Source: Planctomycetia bacterium
GTDB taxonomy: Bacteria > Planctomycetota > Planctomycetia > Pirellulales > Thermoguttaceae
Reading direction: 5' to 3'
Length of the DNA: 64,000 nt
Assembly: GCA_030535245.1 (NCBI GenBank)
Contig: JAUNBJ010000003.1
Span: 15,304-79,303, forward strand
The notes beneath the pieces were generated by a model. The model saw only the letters and a program-made list of their open reading frames with translations. It made no database searches and was not told the DNA's origin. This document shows positions 50,340-59,617 of this stretch, piece by piece (position 1 is the stretch's first letter; the number at the start of each line of letters is the position of its first letter). A program made the position numbers and the translations under genes.

Positions 50340-53129
50340 TCATTTCAACGCCTCAATCGCCTCGGCCACCTTCGCCCGATGTTCGTAAATCGGACGCGGC
50401 AAGGTCGAAAATTCCGTCATGCTTTTCGTGACACTCTCCGGTACCACCAGCAACGACGCGTACTTCGCACGCTGCTGGGGCGTCGCGTTTTTCAGCCGCT
50501 CCTCAAGCAGGTACAACATCTCGTAATCCTCTATCCCCTCCCGCAACATCGCCAGCCGCAGGGACGGAACCGGTGCATCAAAATTCGGCGTCTCCGACGG
50601 CTGCGCACACGAAAGCGGCGGATAATACAACCGTCCATCGCCGTTCCCCCAGAAACGCTTCGTTCCCGGAGGCGTACTGTACCCCGAAACGTAGCACATC
50701 GGATCCCGATACGGATCCTGCGCCCCGTCCGGGAACGCTGCGCCAGAAGTCCAATAATTGCTCGTCCAGATCAGCACCCCCACCACGTCGTACTTCCACG
50801 ACTGCCAAAGCCATGTCCGCAGCTCCACCGCACTATGGTCGATGAACTCCGTGCAGTACGGCGCATGCGGCCAACAACAGACGTACCACCAGAAACGCTC
50901 CCCTTTTTCCCGGCACTTCTTCGCCATTTCCTCGTTGAAATTGGGCGTCACCGGACACCAAATGTCCACCTTGCCCAGCAACTCGCCCTCGATCACTTCC
51001 TTCGACGGCTCCTCGGTCAGCATGGTGCGAATCCCCGGTGCGTACTTCTTGATTCGGTTCATCCCGTTGCGGACGAACGCGTAATCCTTCGCCTCCGGTT
51101 CGTCAAACCAGTAAACGTAAACCTTGTCAAGCCACCCCTTTTCCCTGAAATGCGCTTCCAGCTGCCGTACCATGCTGGAAAACATCGCCTGATATTCCGG
51201 CGTCGTTTCGCCAAAACCCTGGATGCTCGGCTCGGTACGCGAATGGAACGTGCCGCCCCCCATCCCCGGCAACCACAGATTCATGTGGGTGAAATGGTAC
51301 TTCGTAAACGCCGCCTCCGTCGCCGGGTCGAACTGCGAAAAATCAATCACCGCCCGGCTGTTTTCCGGCTTCTCGCGATCCACCACAAACGAAATCGGCA
51401 GACCCACCGTCGGCGTCGGATCGTACGGACTGATCCGATACTGGCTCATCAGACGCAGATAAGCGTCGTTGATCTTCTCCCGATCCGAAGCTTCCTTCAC
51501 CCCATGATACCGGTACGCCGTGCCCGCCGAGTATCCAAACGCCGTCGCCACGTGATTTTCCTTCGGCAACGTAAAGCCCCAGACACGCAGCTCCACCGGA
51601 ATCTCACGCGTCTGCTCCACCCCGTCGCACTCCGTAACGAGTGTGACCGTTCCCCGCGTCGTCCCCGCCGGGGTTCCCTCCGGAACATACACCGTCAACC
51701 AAAGCGGCTGATTCTTTCCCGCCTGGCATTTCCACGGCATCTCCAACGGCACCAACGCGTCGGGCCAAAACGCAACCACGCCCGTCCGATCCGTCGGATG
51801 CTCGACAAAATGGTAGTACACCCGCCGCAACTCCGCATTGGGCAACCCCGTGATCTTCGCCGATTTCAACACCGTATCCTTCTCTGGACAGAGCACGATC
51901 TGCAACGATTCGTAATCGTTCCCCGCTGCCGACAGACGCAGCACCCCGTCCGCTTCCTTCGGTACGCGTCGCTTCAAAGCCACCTTGTGCGTCGCCTCGC
52001 ACCACCACAAATCGTCGCTCAGCCGATACCCATAATCCTCACGGTAATAATCCGGCACATAGTACGTGCAGCGAATCACCGCCTTTTTCTCTACGCCACC
52101 ATCTTCCCACGTCACCGTGAGCGTATCCGTCTGATCGCCCGGTGCCTTCATGGAGACCCCATTGGGATACGGAAAACCGGAATCCCCCTCCACAAGCTCC
52201 CAGAAATATGTCGTACCACGCCTGACGACCGTGGCTTCTCCCCCCAGTTTCCCGGTCAGCGAAACGCGATTCATCTGTAAATTGCCACCGTCCAAAAGCC
52301 GGAAACGAATCCGAAACTCCGCAACCCCCTCCGTCCACTCCGGAAGCGACGCCGTTACCGTGCCCGATTTCTCCAGCACCGCCAGCGATTCCCACGTTTC
52401 CCCATCCAGCGAATATTCCGCCGCCAGCGTCCCCTTGACGAAATACCCCACCGTATATTCCAGCGTGCCGCCGTAAAATTTCTCCCCGCCGCACTTTTTC
52501 GCCGTGAAACGATAAATCAACGCACTTTTCCCGCCGAAACACCACCGATCCGTATTGAACCCACACTGGGCCCGTTCCAGCGGCCGGCTGTAATTGCTCA
52601 TGTTCCTGCCAAACTGCGAACGGAAAACGTACTCCGCCCCGTCCGTGACTTCTTCCGACGAAAGCCCCTCGGTCGGCACCACGTGAGCCAACGCGACCTC
52701 CGCAAACTGAAGCGTTCCCGAAGCCCGCCACTGCCCCAGCCGAATCGACGATACGTCCGTCCCCTCCGGAATCCGGAAAATCTGCGTGATCGTTTTCCAA
52801 TCCTCCGTCACCGGAATGTCGAAATTCGCAAACTCCATCCCCGTCATGCCGCCGCCCGAACCTGCCGTCCGACGCACCTTGAACCGCAAAAGCCCCAGCC
52901 CCGACGCTTCCCGCAGCTCCTTCACCGAAACCCCCGAAAGAATCCACGCGTTGGAATACGTGCCGTCGCCCGTCACCTCCAACACCGGCCCCGTCACGCC
53001 GTCCGCCGACTCCAAACGCCGCCCGGCATGACCGTTCAGCTTCCACGCGTCCTGCATTAAATCCACCTTTTCGGCAAGAACGACACCACTCCAGAAAATC
53101 AACAACAGCAAGAACATTCCTTTTTTCAT
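50340..53129 (-). CDS. Secreted DUF4091 glycoside-hydrolase-like protein B
   Basis: A 929-residue protein, first gene of the minus-strand operon. Signal peptide MKKGMFLLLLIFWSGVVLA, then two beta-sandwich regions (DAWKLNGHAGRRLESADG; GTLEYTVGYFVKGTLAAEYS) that may bind glycans. Next is the domain shared with protein A (VPEGTPAGTTRGTVTLVTEC; VYVYWFDEPEAKDYAF), and finally DUF4091 (LWQSWKYDVVGVLIWTSNYW; LREGIEDYEMLYLLEERL). The Glu in WFDEPEAKDY is a candidate catalytic residue. ATG 53129 follows GGAGAAAAA. Tandem DUF4091 genes suggest two activities against one glycan. Confidence 0.77.
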   Translation of the reverse strand: MKKGMFLLLLIFWSGVVLAEKVDLMQDAWKLNGHAGRRLESADGVTGPVLEVTGDGTYSNAWILSGVSVKELREASGLGLLRFKVRRTAGSGGGMTGMEFANFDIPVTEDWKTITQIFRIPEGTDVSSIRLGQWRASGTLQFAEVALAHVVPTEGLSSEEVTDGAEYVFRSQFGRNMSNYSRPLERAQCGFNTDRWCFGGKSALIYRFTAKKCGGEKFYGGTLEYTVGYFVKGTLAAEYSLDGETWESLAVLEKSGTVTASLPEWTEGVAEFRIRFRLLDGGNLQMNRVSLTGKLGGEATVVRRGTTYFWELVEGDSGFPYPNGVSMKAPGDQTDTLTVTWEDGGVEKKAVIRCTYYVPDYYREDYGYRLSDDLWWCEATHKVALKRRVPKEADGVLRLSAAGNDYESLQIVLCPEKDTVLKSAKITGLPNAELRRVYYHFVEHPTDRTGVVAFWPDALVPLEMPWKCQAGKNQPLWLTVYVPEGTPAGTTRGTVTLVTECDGVEQTREIPVELRVWGFTLPKENHVATAFGYSAGTAYRYHGVKEASDREKINDAYLRLMSQYRISPYDPTPTVGLPISFVVDREKPENSRAVIDFSQFDPATEAAFTKYHFTHMNLWLPGMGGGTFHSRTEPSIQGFGETTPEYQAMFSSMVRQLEAHFREKGWLDKVYVYWFDEPEAKDYAFVRNGMNRIKKYAPGIRTMLTEEPSKEVIEGELLGKVDIWCPVTPNFNEEMAKKCREKGERFWWYVCCWPHAPYCTEFIDHSAVELRTWLWQSWKYDVVGVLIWTSNYWTSGAAFPDGAQDPYRDPMCYVSGYSTPPGTKRFWGNGDGRLYYPPLSCAQPSETPNFDAPVPSLRLAMLREGIEDYEMLYLLEERLKNATPQQRAKYASLLVVPESVTKSMTEFSTLPRPIYEHRAKVAEAIEALK

Positions 53130-53213
53130 TTTTTCTCCACTCATTTTAAGGTCGGAAGGCAGGATGGTAACTCCAATGTCACCTCATCCGTATTTTAACA
53201 TTTTTCCCCCACG

Positions 53214-53248
53214 AAATGTAGGGGGCACGCCGCCCCAATCCTACATTT
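53214..53248. other. Hairpin upstream of the DUF4091 operon
   Basis: AAATGTAGG (53214-53222) pairs with CCTACATTT (53240-53248), with inner GGGGC/GCCCC potential. It lies between the terminator of the GDD-repeat gene and the operon start. Confidence 0.55.
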
Positions 53249-53263
53249 TCCCCCCCAACCCAT

Positions 53264-53301
53264 AAAAAAAACCCGTCCAACGTTTCCGCTGTCCGGGTTT
53301 T
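53264..53301 (-). terminator. Rho-independent terminator of the GDD-repeat gene
   Basis: On the minus strand, ACCCG, GA, CAGCG, loop GAAA, CGTTG, GA, CGGGT, followed by a run of T. The stem is interrupted by a tandem GA mismatch and capped by a GNRA tetraloop. It lies about 30 bases after the stop codon at 53330. Confidence 0.85.
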
Positions 53302-53329
53302 CACCACCCACGTCTGTTTTCTCTTGCAA

Positions 53330-55684
53330 TCAGTTCGCCGGAACCGCCTGCGGGACACTCGCCGTGTTCACCTGCGTTTCCTTCTGCGCCTGAGCCTTCG
53401 CCAACGCATCTTTCTGTTCCTGAAGCTCCAGTACGTCCGGACGATCAATCAGGAACCCACCAGACGTTCCGCGACGAATATACGCGTTGTTCAACGCCCG
53501 CGACCCATACGTGTCCAGTCCCCCATAATCAATCATGAAGCTGAAATTCCCTCCGCAATACGGAAGCTGATGATACGTGATGTTCCCGGAAGCGTATCCC
53601 TGGCTGGAACCATAGAACGTGTCCTTCCCCTTATAATCGAACAACACGCCCAGGCTGGCTTGCGCCCCCTGCCCCTGATTGCCACTGCCGGCCCCCGTCC
53701 ATACGTCGTCGCCCCCCAGGTCAAACGTAAACGCCACGCCACAGTCCCACGCAAACCCCAACGACATGATGTTCGCGTAATACTGGTCGTCGCCATCATC
53801 TTCAAAAAAGAATCCCGCCGCATAATGGCAGCCAAAACCGGTACTAAACCGCTGGAATCGAGATTCCCGACGCGGAGAACCGTCCCACATCGCCGCCGTG
53901 CTCCCCAGATGTTCGTCGTTCCCCGCAAAATCACGGAAGAATCCCAATCCCATCCAGTAACCACCGCCATGCGCAATATAGTCGTACTCGTAATGGTCGT
54001 TCCCCTCGCCCTCCAGCAGAACACCAATACCGCCTGCCGCCACGCCGCGAATCCCCGTTCCTAAACCTTGGCCCCACCCCTCATAACCGGGCGTTTCCGG
54101 ATAGGAATCGTAGTACATCCCGCCGCTGTAGTAGTTATCGTCGCCCGTGCAGTCTTCGAGAATGCCCAGACCGTACGTCTGACCCACTCCCTGCGCCCAC
54201 ATCGCGCCACGGTATTTGTCGTTCCCCTGACGGTCCAGAAGCAAGCCCAATCCCCCCATTGCCGTCCCCTGAACACGCCGATTTCCGCTGTACGAATCAT
54301 CGCCGCTGAAATCCACCAACGCCGCCGCACCGCCAATCGTCGAACCTTGCGCAAAATGGGTCGCCGTGTAGGTGTCGTTCCCCTGGCAATCCACCCAAAG
54401 GGAAATCCCCATCAGCGAACTGCCCTGAATGCCCGGAAGATTCCCCTTGTACGTGTCGTCGCCGGAAAGGTCCAAAATCGCCAACACCGGACGCTCCAAA
54501 TTCACCACGCCTTCCAGATAGGTGTCGTCCCCCCCCAGGTCAACCACTGCGCAAACCTGTGGCATCTTTTCCAGCTCGTACGTGTTCTCGCCACGTCCGC
54601 CAATCACCACCAGCCCCGCCTGCGTCTCCAACAACTGAACAATCGTCCCCGAAACCCCCTCCAACGTCAACGGTTCCGCATCGTTTTCCGCATCCGGAAT
54701 CTTGTTGATCGCCGCGATAAAATCCGGATCCGTCAGGAACGCCAGCTTCGCAAATCCCTCCAGCATCGCAGCCCGATCCATTTTTTCCATCGTCAAAATC
54801 AACTGACGGCAGGACGCCCGCGGCGAAACCGTGTGCCCCACACTCGTCCGAAGTGTAAGCGTATAATGTGCGTTCGTCGAGAAATACCGCAACTCTTCCT
54901 TGGAAAGCGACTCAATCGCCCGGCCATGCAGCACGTTGGCTTCCGAAAGCCCTCGCTCCAAAGTCGAAAGTGCCGATCGATACGTCTTTTTCTTGAAACC
55001 CGCATACGGAGGAATGTCCAAATCCAAATCCAGACGCTGCCCTCCCAATAAAATCGCACGTACCAACCCCGCCGGCCCCTCGCACAAATCCCGATGAAGC
55101 TCCTTCGTGAATATATCGGCATCCTGCGGCCCTTTGAGCGGATCCGCCATGATCTCCTTGAACCAGTTCAAACGCCCCAGCCCCGTGATCTCCGAGCCGG
55201 TATAAACGCCCGACGTTTTCCGAAGCTCCCCCTCCACATACGCCCGCCAACGATTGTACGTCGACGTCATGTTCCGCTCCGTAATCCCATTCACAATCTC
55301 CTGAATCGCCAGACTTACAATCTCCTGCGACGCCTGATTTCCCTCAAAAGGCACCCTCGCTTCCCCCTGATGCGTATCGGGAAGAAACGACACATCGTAC
55401 CTCAGGAAACCTTCCACAGGCTTCTGCTTCGAGGGGGTCGCCGGTACCGGAGCCGCCTCTATATTCGATACGGTATTCTGAACATTTGACATTGTATTCT
55501 CTGGCGGCAACAAACGCGGATCACTTTGCGGCTGCTGCCGTCTTGCCATCGCCCCCCGCTGAGCAAAAACCGTTTGCCCCACAGATAGAAATAGAATGAC
55601 AAGACAGATTGACAACACCATCCAACCTTCACGCATTCCCGAACTCGTCGTAATACGCACTCCCAACCCAGCTGATTTACCCAT
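53330..55684 (-). CDS. Large secreted protein with GDDxY repeats
   Basis: A 784-residue protein with an N-terminal signal region (VLSICLVILFLSVGQTVFAQ). The first half is helical without a recognised domain. From about residue 370 onward there are about a dozen units of roughly 30 residues, each with a core like GGDDTYLEG, SGDDTYKGN, QGNDTYTAT, SGDDSYSGN or TGDDNYYSG, alternating with Gly-rich GIxLxxD segments. The pattern suggests a regular beta structure that may bind calcium, somewhat like RTX repeats, though the nonapeptide is not RTX. ATG 55684 follows GGGAGGAGCA. A strong terminator follows. Function unknown. Confidence 0.7.
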   Translation of the reverse strand: MGKSAGLGVRITTSSGMREGWMVLSICLVILFLSVGQTVFAQRGAMARRQQPQSDPRLLPPENTMSNVQNTVSNIEAAPVPATPSKQKPVEGFLRYDVSFLPDTHQGEARVPFEGNQASQEIVSLAIQEIVNGITERNMTSTYNRWRAYVEGELRKTSGVYTGSEITGLGRLNWFKEIMADPLKGPQDADIFTKELHRDLCEGPAGLVRAILLGGQRLDLDLDIPPYAGFKKKTYRSALSTLERGLSEANVLHGRAIESLSKEELRYFSTNAHYTLTLRTSVGHTVSPRASCRQLILTMEKMDRAAMLEGFAKLAFLTDPDFIAAINKIPDAENDAEPLTLEGVSGTIVQLLETQAGLVVIGGRGENTYELEKMPQVCAVVDLGGDDTYLEGVVNLERPVLAILDLSGDDTYKGNLPGIQGSSLMGISLWVDCQGNDTYTATHFAQGSTIGGAAALVDFSGDDSYSGNRRVQGTAMGGLGLLLDRQGNDKYRGAMWAQGVGQTYGLGILEDCTGDDNYYSGGMYYDSYPETPGYEGWGQGLGTGIRGVAAGGIGVLLEGEGNDHYEYDYIAHGGGYWMGLGFFRDFAGNDEHLGSTAAMWDGSPRRESRFQRFSTGFGCHYAAGFFFEDDGDDQYYANIMSLGFAWDCGVAFTFDLGGDDVWTGAGSGNQGQGAQASLGVLFDYKGKDTFYGSSQGYASGNITYHQLPYCGGNFSFMIDYGGLDTYGSRALNNAYIRRGTSGGFLIDRPDVLELQEQKDALAKAQAQKETQVNTASVPQAVPAN

Positions 55685-56018
55685 TGCTCCTCCCGAAGGT
55701 TCCCAAAATCGAGCGATTTTAAAAACTTTTCGCACCCAAAAAAATAAAAATATGAGTGTGTTATCGGCATATGCTCAAATAAACTCCAAAATCCCCACCG
55801 AAATTCCGAAAAAACAAAATACGTTGAGAAAGCAAGAGAGCATAAATTCCCGACAATCCATCCAAACCGCTCGCACAAATTTCTGGAGAAACGCACTCCA
55901 CCTCCCAGAAAAACCTCTCTGAATTACCCAAATCAACACAAAAAACGAGGAATTTTACCTTCTGGATGGCTCTCCGTAAATTTTTTTCAAAAATTTCTCA
56001 AAATTTCTCCCCTGGGGG
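55685..56018. other. Intergenic region without recognisable gene
   Basis: A 575-bp gap separates the GDD-repeat gene from umuD; this entry covers the part before the umuD promoter. It is A-rich on the plus strand, with the tandem words AAATTTCTC at about 55991-56009. Short open frames in it show no ribosome site or protein-like composition. Confidence 0.5.
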
Positions 56019-56046
56019 TTCACAAAGTACAGAATTCTGGTATAAT
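56019..56046 (+). promoter_or_regulatory. umuD promoter with palindrome in the spacer
   Basis: TTCACA (56019-56024), 16-bp spacer, TATAAT (56041-56046). The spacer contains the perfect palindrome CAGAATTCTG (56030-56039), a candidate operator. It is not the E. coli LexA box and not the Gram-positive GAAC-N4-GTTC box. A leader of about 210 bases follows before umuD. Confidence 0.6.
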
Positions 56047-56259
56047 ACGGTAGTTGTAGGGAAATTTTTACGATACTTAAGCGAACCGAAGTACCTGGAG
56101 AATCGTAGAAAACCTATATGAATTTCCTTGATTTTCAGGAAAGATGTTAATTGTATGCCATTTAGGCGGACGGAACTACCCCGACTTCCTATAATTTGAG
56201 TGTACATTTTAGTTTCCACGGCTTTGGCCGTATTGTTAATTTTTTTTGAAAAGGATAGC

Positions 56260-56778
56260 ATGATGCCTCGAGGTGGTAAAAGAAAAGGCGCAGGACGCCC
56301 CAAGGGAACAGGTAAATTTGGTGTACCGACGAAGGCTATCCGTGTCCCGGAAGCGATGGTCGACCAGATTATCAGTTTTATTCATGGAAAAGGGTACATT
56401 TACCCGATGTATCCTGGCAAAGTGCAGGCAGGGTTCCCTGCTACCATCGAAGACCAGCCGGCCGAGAAACTCGACCTGAACGGTTTTTTGGTGCAGAATC
56501 CCGCCGCCACGTTTTTTATGCGTGCCACGGGTGATTCCATGACCGGCGCGGGAATCTTCGACGACGACGTTCTGGTGGTCGACAAAAGTATCGAGCCTCA
56601 GGACGGAGACATTGTGGTTGCGGTCGTGAATAACGAATTTACCGTAAAGCGTTTGTCGAAATCGGATGCCCATGTGGAACTGAAAAGTGAAAATCCCGAT
56701 TTTCCGTCCCTGGTCATTCCGGCCGGAACGGATCTTCAGATTTGGGGCGTGGTGAAACATACGCTCCGCACGGTCTGA
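56260..56778 (+). CDS. umuD: UmuD-like S24 peptidase with AT-hook-like N-terminus
   Basis: A 172-residue LexA/UmuD-family protein that in E. coli self-cleaves during SOS and joins UmuC to form DNA polymerase V. Family features are present: the Ala57-Gly58 cleavage site in KVQAGFPA, Ser93 in RATGDSMTGAG and Lys130 in EFTVKRL. The first 20 residues (MPRGGKRKGAGRPKGTGK) are basic with a GRPKG AT-hook-like core, and a possible short DNA-binding segment follows (IRVPEAMVDQII). AAGGAT precedes ATG 56260. The umuC gene is next to it but on the opposite strand. Confidence 0.9.
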   Translation: MMPRGGKRKGAGRPKGTGKFGVPTKAIRVPEAMVDQIISFIHGKGYIYPMYPGKVQAGFPATIEDQPAEKLDLNGFLVQNPAATFFMRATGDSMTGAGIFDDDVLVVDKSIEPQDGDIVVAVVNNEFTVKRLSKSDAHVELKSENPDFPSLVIPAGTDLQIWGVVKHTLRTV

Positions 56779-56867
56779 TTTCCAGGCGTTCTCTTCGTTT
56801 ACCCAAAACCGGCATCGTCGAAAACCCCGGACGGTGCTGGTTTTTTATTTCTTATCGAACTTTCGGC

Positions 56868-58157
56868 TTATCGAACTTTTGGAAGGTCGGCCCACTCCGT
56901 CGTGTAGGCGGGGGATTTCCATGCACTGCGGCTGGTCCATTCGGTCTGATTCTCCAGCCCCTGCGACGCGAAAACCACCGAGCGCCGCCCCAGCTCCCGG
57001 TGCAGGCGATCCAATGTTTTCATCAATTCCCGCCGGGCCGCCGCCCCTTGCGCTTCCGCAGCCTGTTCCTCCGGGGTCTGAAACATCCGGTATTTGTCCT
57101 CCTCCGAATGTTCCGAAATCCCCAAAAGCGTCACCCCGGCACGCGCATAACGGACTTCCGGGTCGTAAATTTTCTTTAATCCCTCCAACACGGGCGGCAA
57201 AACCTCCAGCGTATCGTCCGCCGCCCTGTCCAACGTTACGGTCGTTCCTGCGGAAAACGGTTGCGGGCCTGTGGGATCCGGGCGTATCCCACAGGCAAAC
57301 AGGTACACGGCACGCGTAAACCCCTTTTGTTTCCGGAGCTTTTCCATGGCATGGCTCAAAAAGGACGCGACCGGATGTTGAAGTGCGTCCAACCCCATCA
57401 CTTTATTGCCAAAAGAACGCGAAACCTGAATCGTCTGCTTCGGCGCCGGCATGTTTTCCAGCTCCAGACACCGTTCCCCACGCAGCTCCCGAACGGTTCG
57501 CTCCAGCACGATCGAAAATGCCCGACGAATCGCAATCGGATCCGCCAAATACAAATCCCACGCCGTGCGAATCCCCATCTGTTGCAGCGGTTTTACCGTC
57601 CGTCGCCCGACTCCCCAGACCTCGCCAATCGGCACCTGCGGCAGATATTCCCGAAAATCCCCAGAATCCACCAGCGAAAACCAGCCGCACCGTTTTTCCT
57701 TCGCCAGATGGTTCGCCAACTTCGCCAACGTCTTGGTCGGCCCCAGCCCCAGCGACACGGGAATCCCCGTCCACCGATACACCCGCGTTACGATCTCCCG
57801 CTGAAACGTTTCCGTCTGGGCATTGGGAACCTCGCTCACGTCCAAAAACGCTTCGTCAATGGAATAAATCTCCATCTGCGGTGCAAAGTCCCGCAAACAG
57901 CACATCACCCGACGGCTCATATCGGCGTAAAGCTCGAAATTCGCGGAAAAACAGGCCACCCGATTCCGCTGACACAAGGCCCGCATCTGAAAAAACGGCA
58001 CCCCCATCGGAATCCCCAACGCCTTCGCTTCCGGCGACCGGGCCACCACGCAACCATCGTTGTTCGACAACACAATCACCGGCCGATTCCAGAGCGACGG
58101 CACGAAAACCTTCTCGCACGACGCAAAAAACGAATTGCAGTCCACCATCGCAAACAT
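56868..58157 (-). CDS. umuC: UmuC-type Y-family DNA polymerase
   Basis: A 429-residue translesion polymerase subunit. It shows FAMVDCNSFFASCEK (Asp6 metal ligand), IVLSNNDGCVVARS, IYSIDEAFLDVSE (Asp101-Glu102) and the thumb and little-finger regions LGPTKTLAKLANHLAK and SRSFGNKVMG. The length is normal. It is convergent with umuD rather than following it, and lies 50 bases downstream of the C-terminal protease gene on the minus strand, with no separate promoter that I can identify. Co-transcription with the protease would be unusual. Confidence 0.93.
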   Translation of the reverse strand: MFAMVDCNSFFASCEKVFVPSLWNRPVIVLSNNDGCVVARSPEAKALGIPMGVPFFQMRALCQRNRVACFSANFELYADMSRRVMCCLRDFAPQMEIYSIDEAFLDVSEVPNAQTETFQREIVTRVYRWTGIPVSLGLGPTKTLAKLANHLAKEKRCGWFSLVDSGDFREYLPQVPIGEVWGVGRRTVKPLQQMGIRTAWDLYLADPIAIRRAFSIVLERTVRELRGERCLELENMPAPKQTIQVSRSFGNKVMGLDALQHPVASFLSHAMEKLRKQKGFTRAVYLFACGIRPDPTGPQPFSAGTTVTLDRAADDTLEVLPPVLEGLKKIYDPEVRYARAGVTLLGISEHSEEDKYRMFQTPEEQAAEAQGAAARRELMKTLDRLHRELGRRSVVFASQGLENQTEWTSRSAWKSPAYTTEWADLPKVR

Positions 58158-58207
58158 GGCCGATCAACCACCTTCCCATTCGCCCGTCCGACCGGGAAAC
58201 CACGCCG

Positions 58208-59617
58208 TTACCGCTGCCAGCTCGAACGGGACGCCTCCAGAGTGTTTCGCGAAACCGGCAAATTCAAACGCTGTCGCAAAAGTACCGCCGTATTTGCGTC
58301 CGTTTTCAACGCCTTTTCCACCAAATCCAACGCCTTTTGAAGCTGCGGATCGTCAAACGACGGCCCCCTGGAAACCACATCTTTCCGGTGCGTCCGAAGC
58401 TCCTGACGCCGACGCTGATCCTGCGAAAGCTGCGCCACCTGCTGCGGCGTCATGCTGATAAGCAATCCCTCCTCCGGAATCACCCCCCATTCGTCCTCCT
58501 CGGTCGCCCCCTCCTCACGATGAATGTTCTTGCCATTCGGACGGAAATAGCCCGCCGTCGTCAATTTCAACGCACTGCTTCCCCCTTCCAGCTCCAAAAC
58601 GTTCTGCACGCTCCCCTTGCCCCACGAACGCTCGCCCACCACAAACGCCCGCTTGTTGTCCTGAAGACAGGACGCCACAATCTCGCTGGCACTGGCACTG
58701 AAATGATTGATCAGTACCGCCAAAGGCAAGTCCGCCGCCAACGTCCCCTCCGCCTTCGCACGCCAAACCTGCTCCTCCGTGTTCCGCCCCTTCGTGCTGA
58801 CGATGACTCCTTCGTTCAGGAACATGTCGCAAACGTCGATCGCCACCGGCAAAATTCCCCCAGGATTGAACCGCAAATCCAGAATCAATCCCCGCAGCGA
58901 CGGTTCCCCTTCCTTTTCCGGCTTCTGAAGGTTCTCGATCACCTCCCGAAGCTGCGTCGCGGTATCCTGCCCAAACGACAGAAGCTGAACGTATGCCACC
59001 CCGTTGGCCCGATCCAGCCAGTAATTCCACGAATCGTCGTCGTTCCGGTCAAACCCGACCACCGTCTCCATGGTGATGAACTCGCGTTCCATCGTCACCT
59101 CAAACGGCTGGGGATTCCCCTCACGCTGCACCCGGAGCCGCACCTGCGAACCGATTTCCCCCTTCATCCAGAGCGACGCGTCGTCCAGCGAAACGCCTTT
59201 CAGCGACTTGCCATCGATTTCCAGAATCACATCCCCCGCGAACAGGTCGGCCCGGTACGCAGGCGTGTTCCAAAGCGGTGATAAAATCACCACCCGGCCA
59301 TTCTCCTCCGCAATCTGCACCCCAATCCCACCAAAACGAGAGTCCATGTTCTTGCGAAACGACTCCATCTGACGCTGCGGGATGTAGTCCGAATAGGGAT
59401 CCAGCTTCTTCAGAACCCCCTCGATCGCCGCGTCAATCAACTCCTGCTGCGTCACCTTCCCCACGTAATTCTGCCGAATTTCATGGATCGTGTCGATCAA
59501 AATACGGTAGTCCTCAAACCGTTCCTCCTCCGATCCCTTCGGGGACGCCTTAGCCTCGTCCGCCCAAAGCATCCAGGGGAATCCAAAAACAAAGAACAAA
59601 ACCAACCACGTCTTCAT
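58208..59617 (-). CDS. C-terminal processing protease (S41)
   Basis: A 469-residue secreted or periplasmic serine protease with signal peptide MKTWLVLFFVFGFPWMLWAD. A PDZ domain spans about residues 90-170 (FGGIGVQIAEENGRVVILSP). The S41 catalytic domain follows, with GLILDLRFNPGG and the dyad Ser309 (HFSASASE) and Lys334 (RSWGKGSVQ). The spacing of 25 equals that of E. coli Prc. C-terminal residues are basic and helical. The start overlaps by four bases the stop of the small upstream gene at 59614, so the two are co-translated. Confidence 0.93.
   Translation of the reverse strand: MKTWLVLFFVFGFPWMLWADEAKASPKGSEEERFEDYRILIDTIHEIRQNYVGKVTQQELIDAAIEGVLKKLDPYSDYIPQRQMESFRKNMDSRFGGIGVQIAEENGRVVILSPLWNTPAYRADLFAGDVILEIDGKSLKGVSLDDASLWMKGEIGSQVRLRVQREGNPQPFEVTMEREFITMETVVGFDRNDDDSWNYWLDRANGVAYVQLLSFGQDTATQLREVIENLQKPEKEGEPSLRGLILDLRFNPGGILPVAIDVCDMFLNEGVIVSTKGRNTEEQVWRAKAEGTLAADLPLAVLINHFSASASEIVASCLQDNKRAFVVGERSWGKGSVQNVLELEGGSSALKLTTAGYFRPNGKNIHREEGATEEDEWGVIPEEGLLISMTPQQVAQLSQDQRRRQELRTHRKDVVSRGPSFDDPQLQKALDLVEKALKTDANTAVLLRQRLNLPVSRNTLEASRSSWQR

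Noticed and set aside
50283-52280. Open frame of 665 codons on the plus strand
   Set aside because: It lies antisense to the two DUF4091 genes. The product is rich in Arg, His and Pro, without domains or a ribosome site, and the minus-strand genes have signal peptides and known families.
54068-55051. Open frame of 327 codons on the plus strand
   Set aside because: Antisense to the GDD-repeat gene; no domain and no ribosome site.
53330-55684. RTX toxin
   Set aside because: The repeat unit is about 30 residues and lacks the GGxGxDxUx nonapeptide; no type I secretion genes are nearby.
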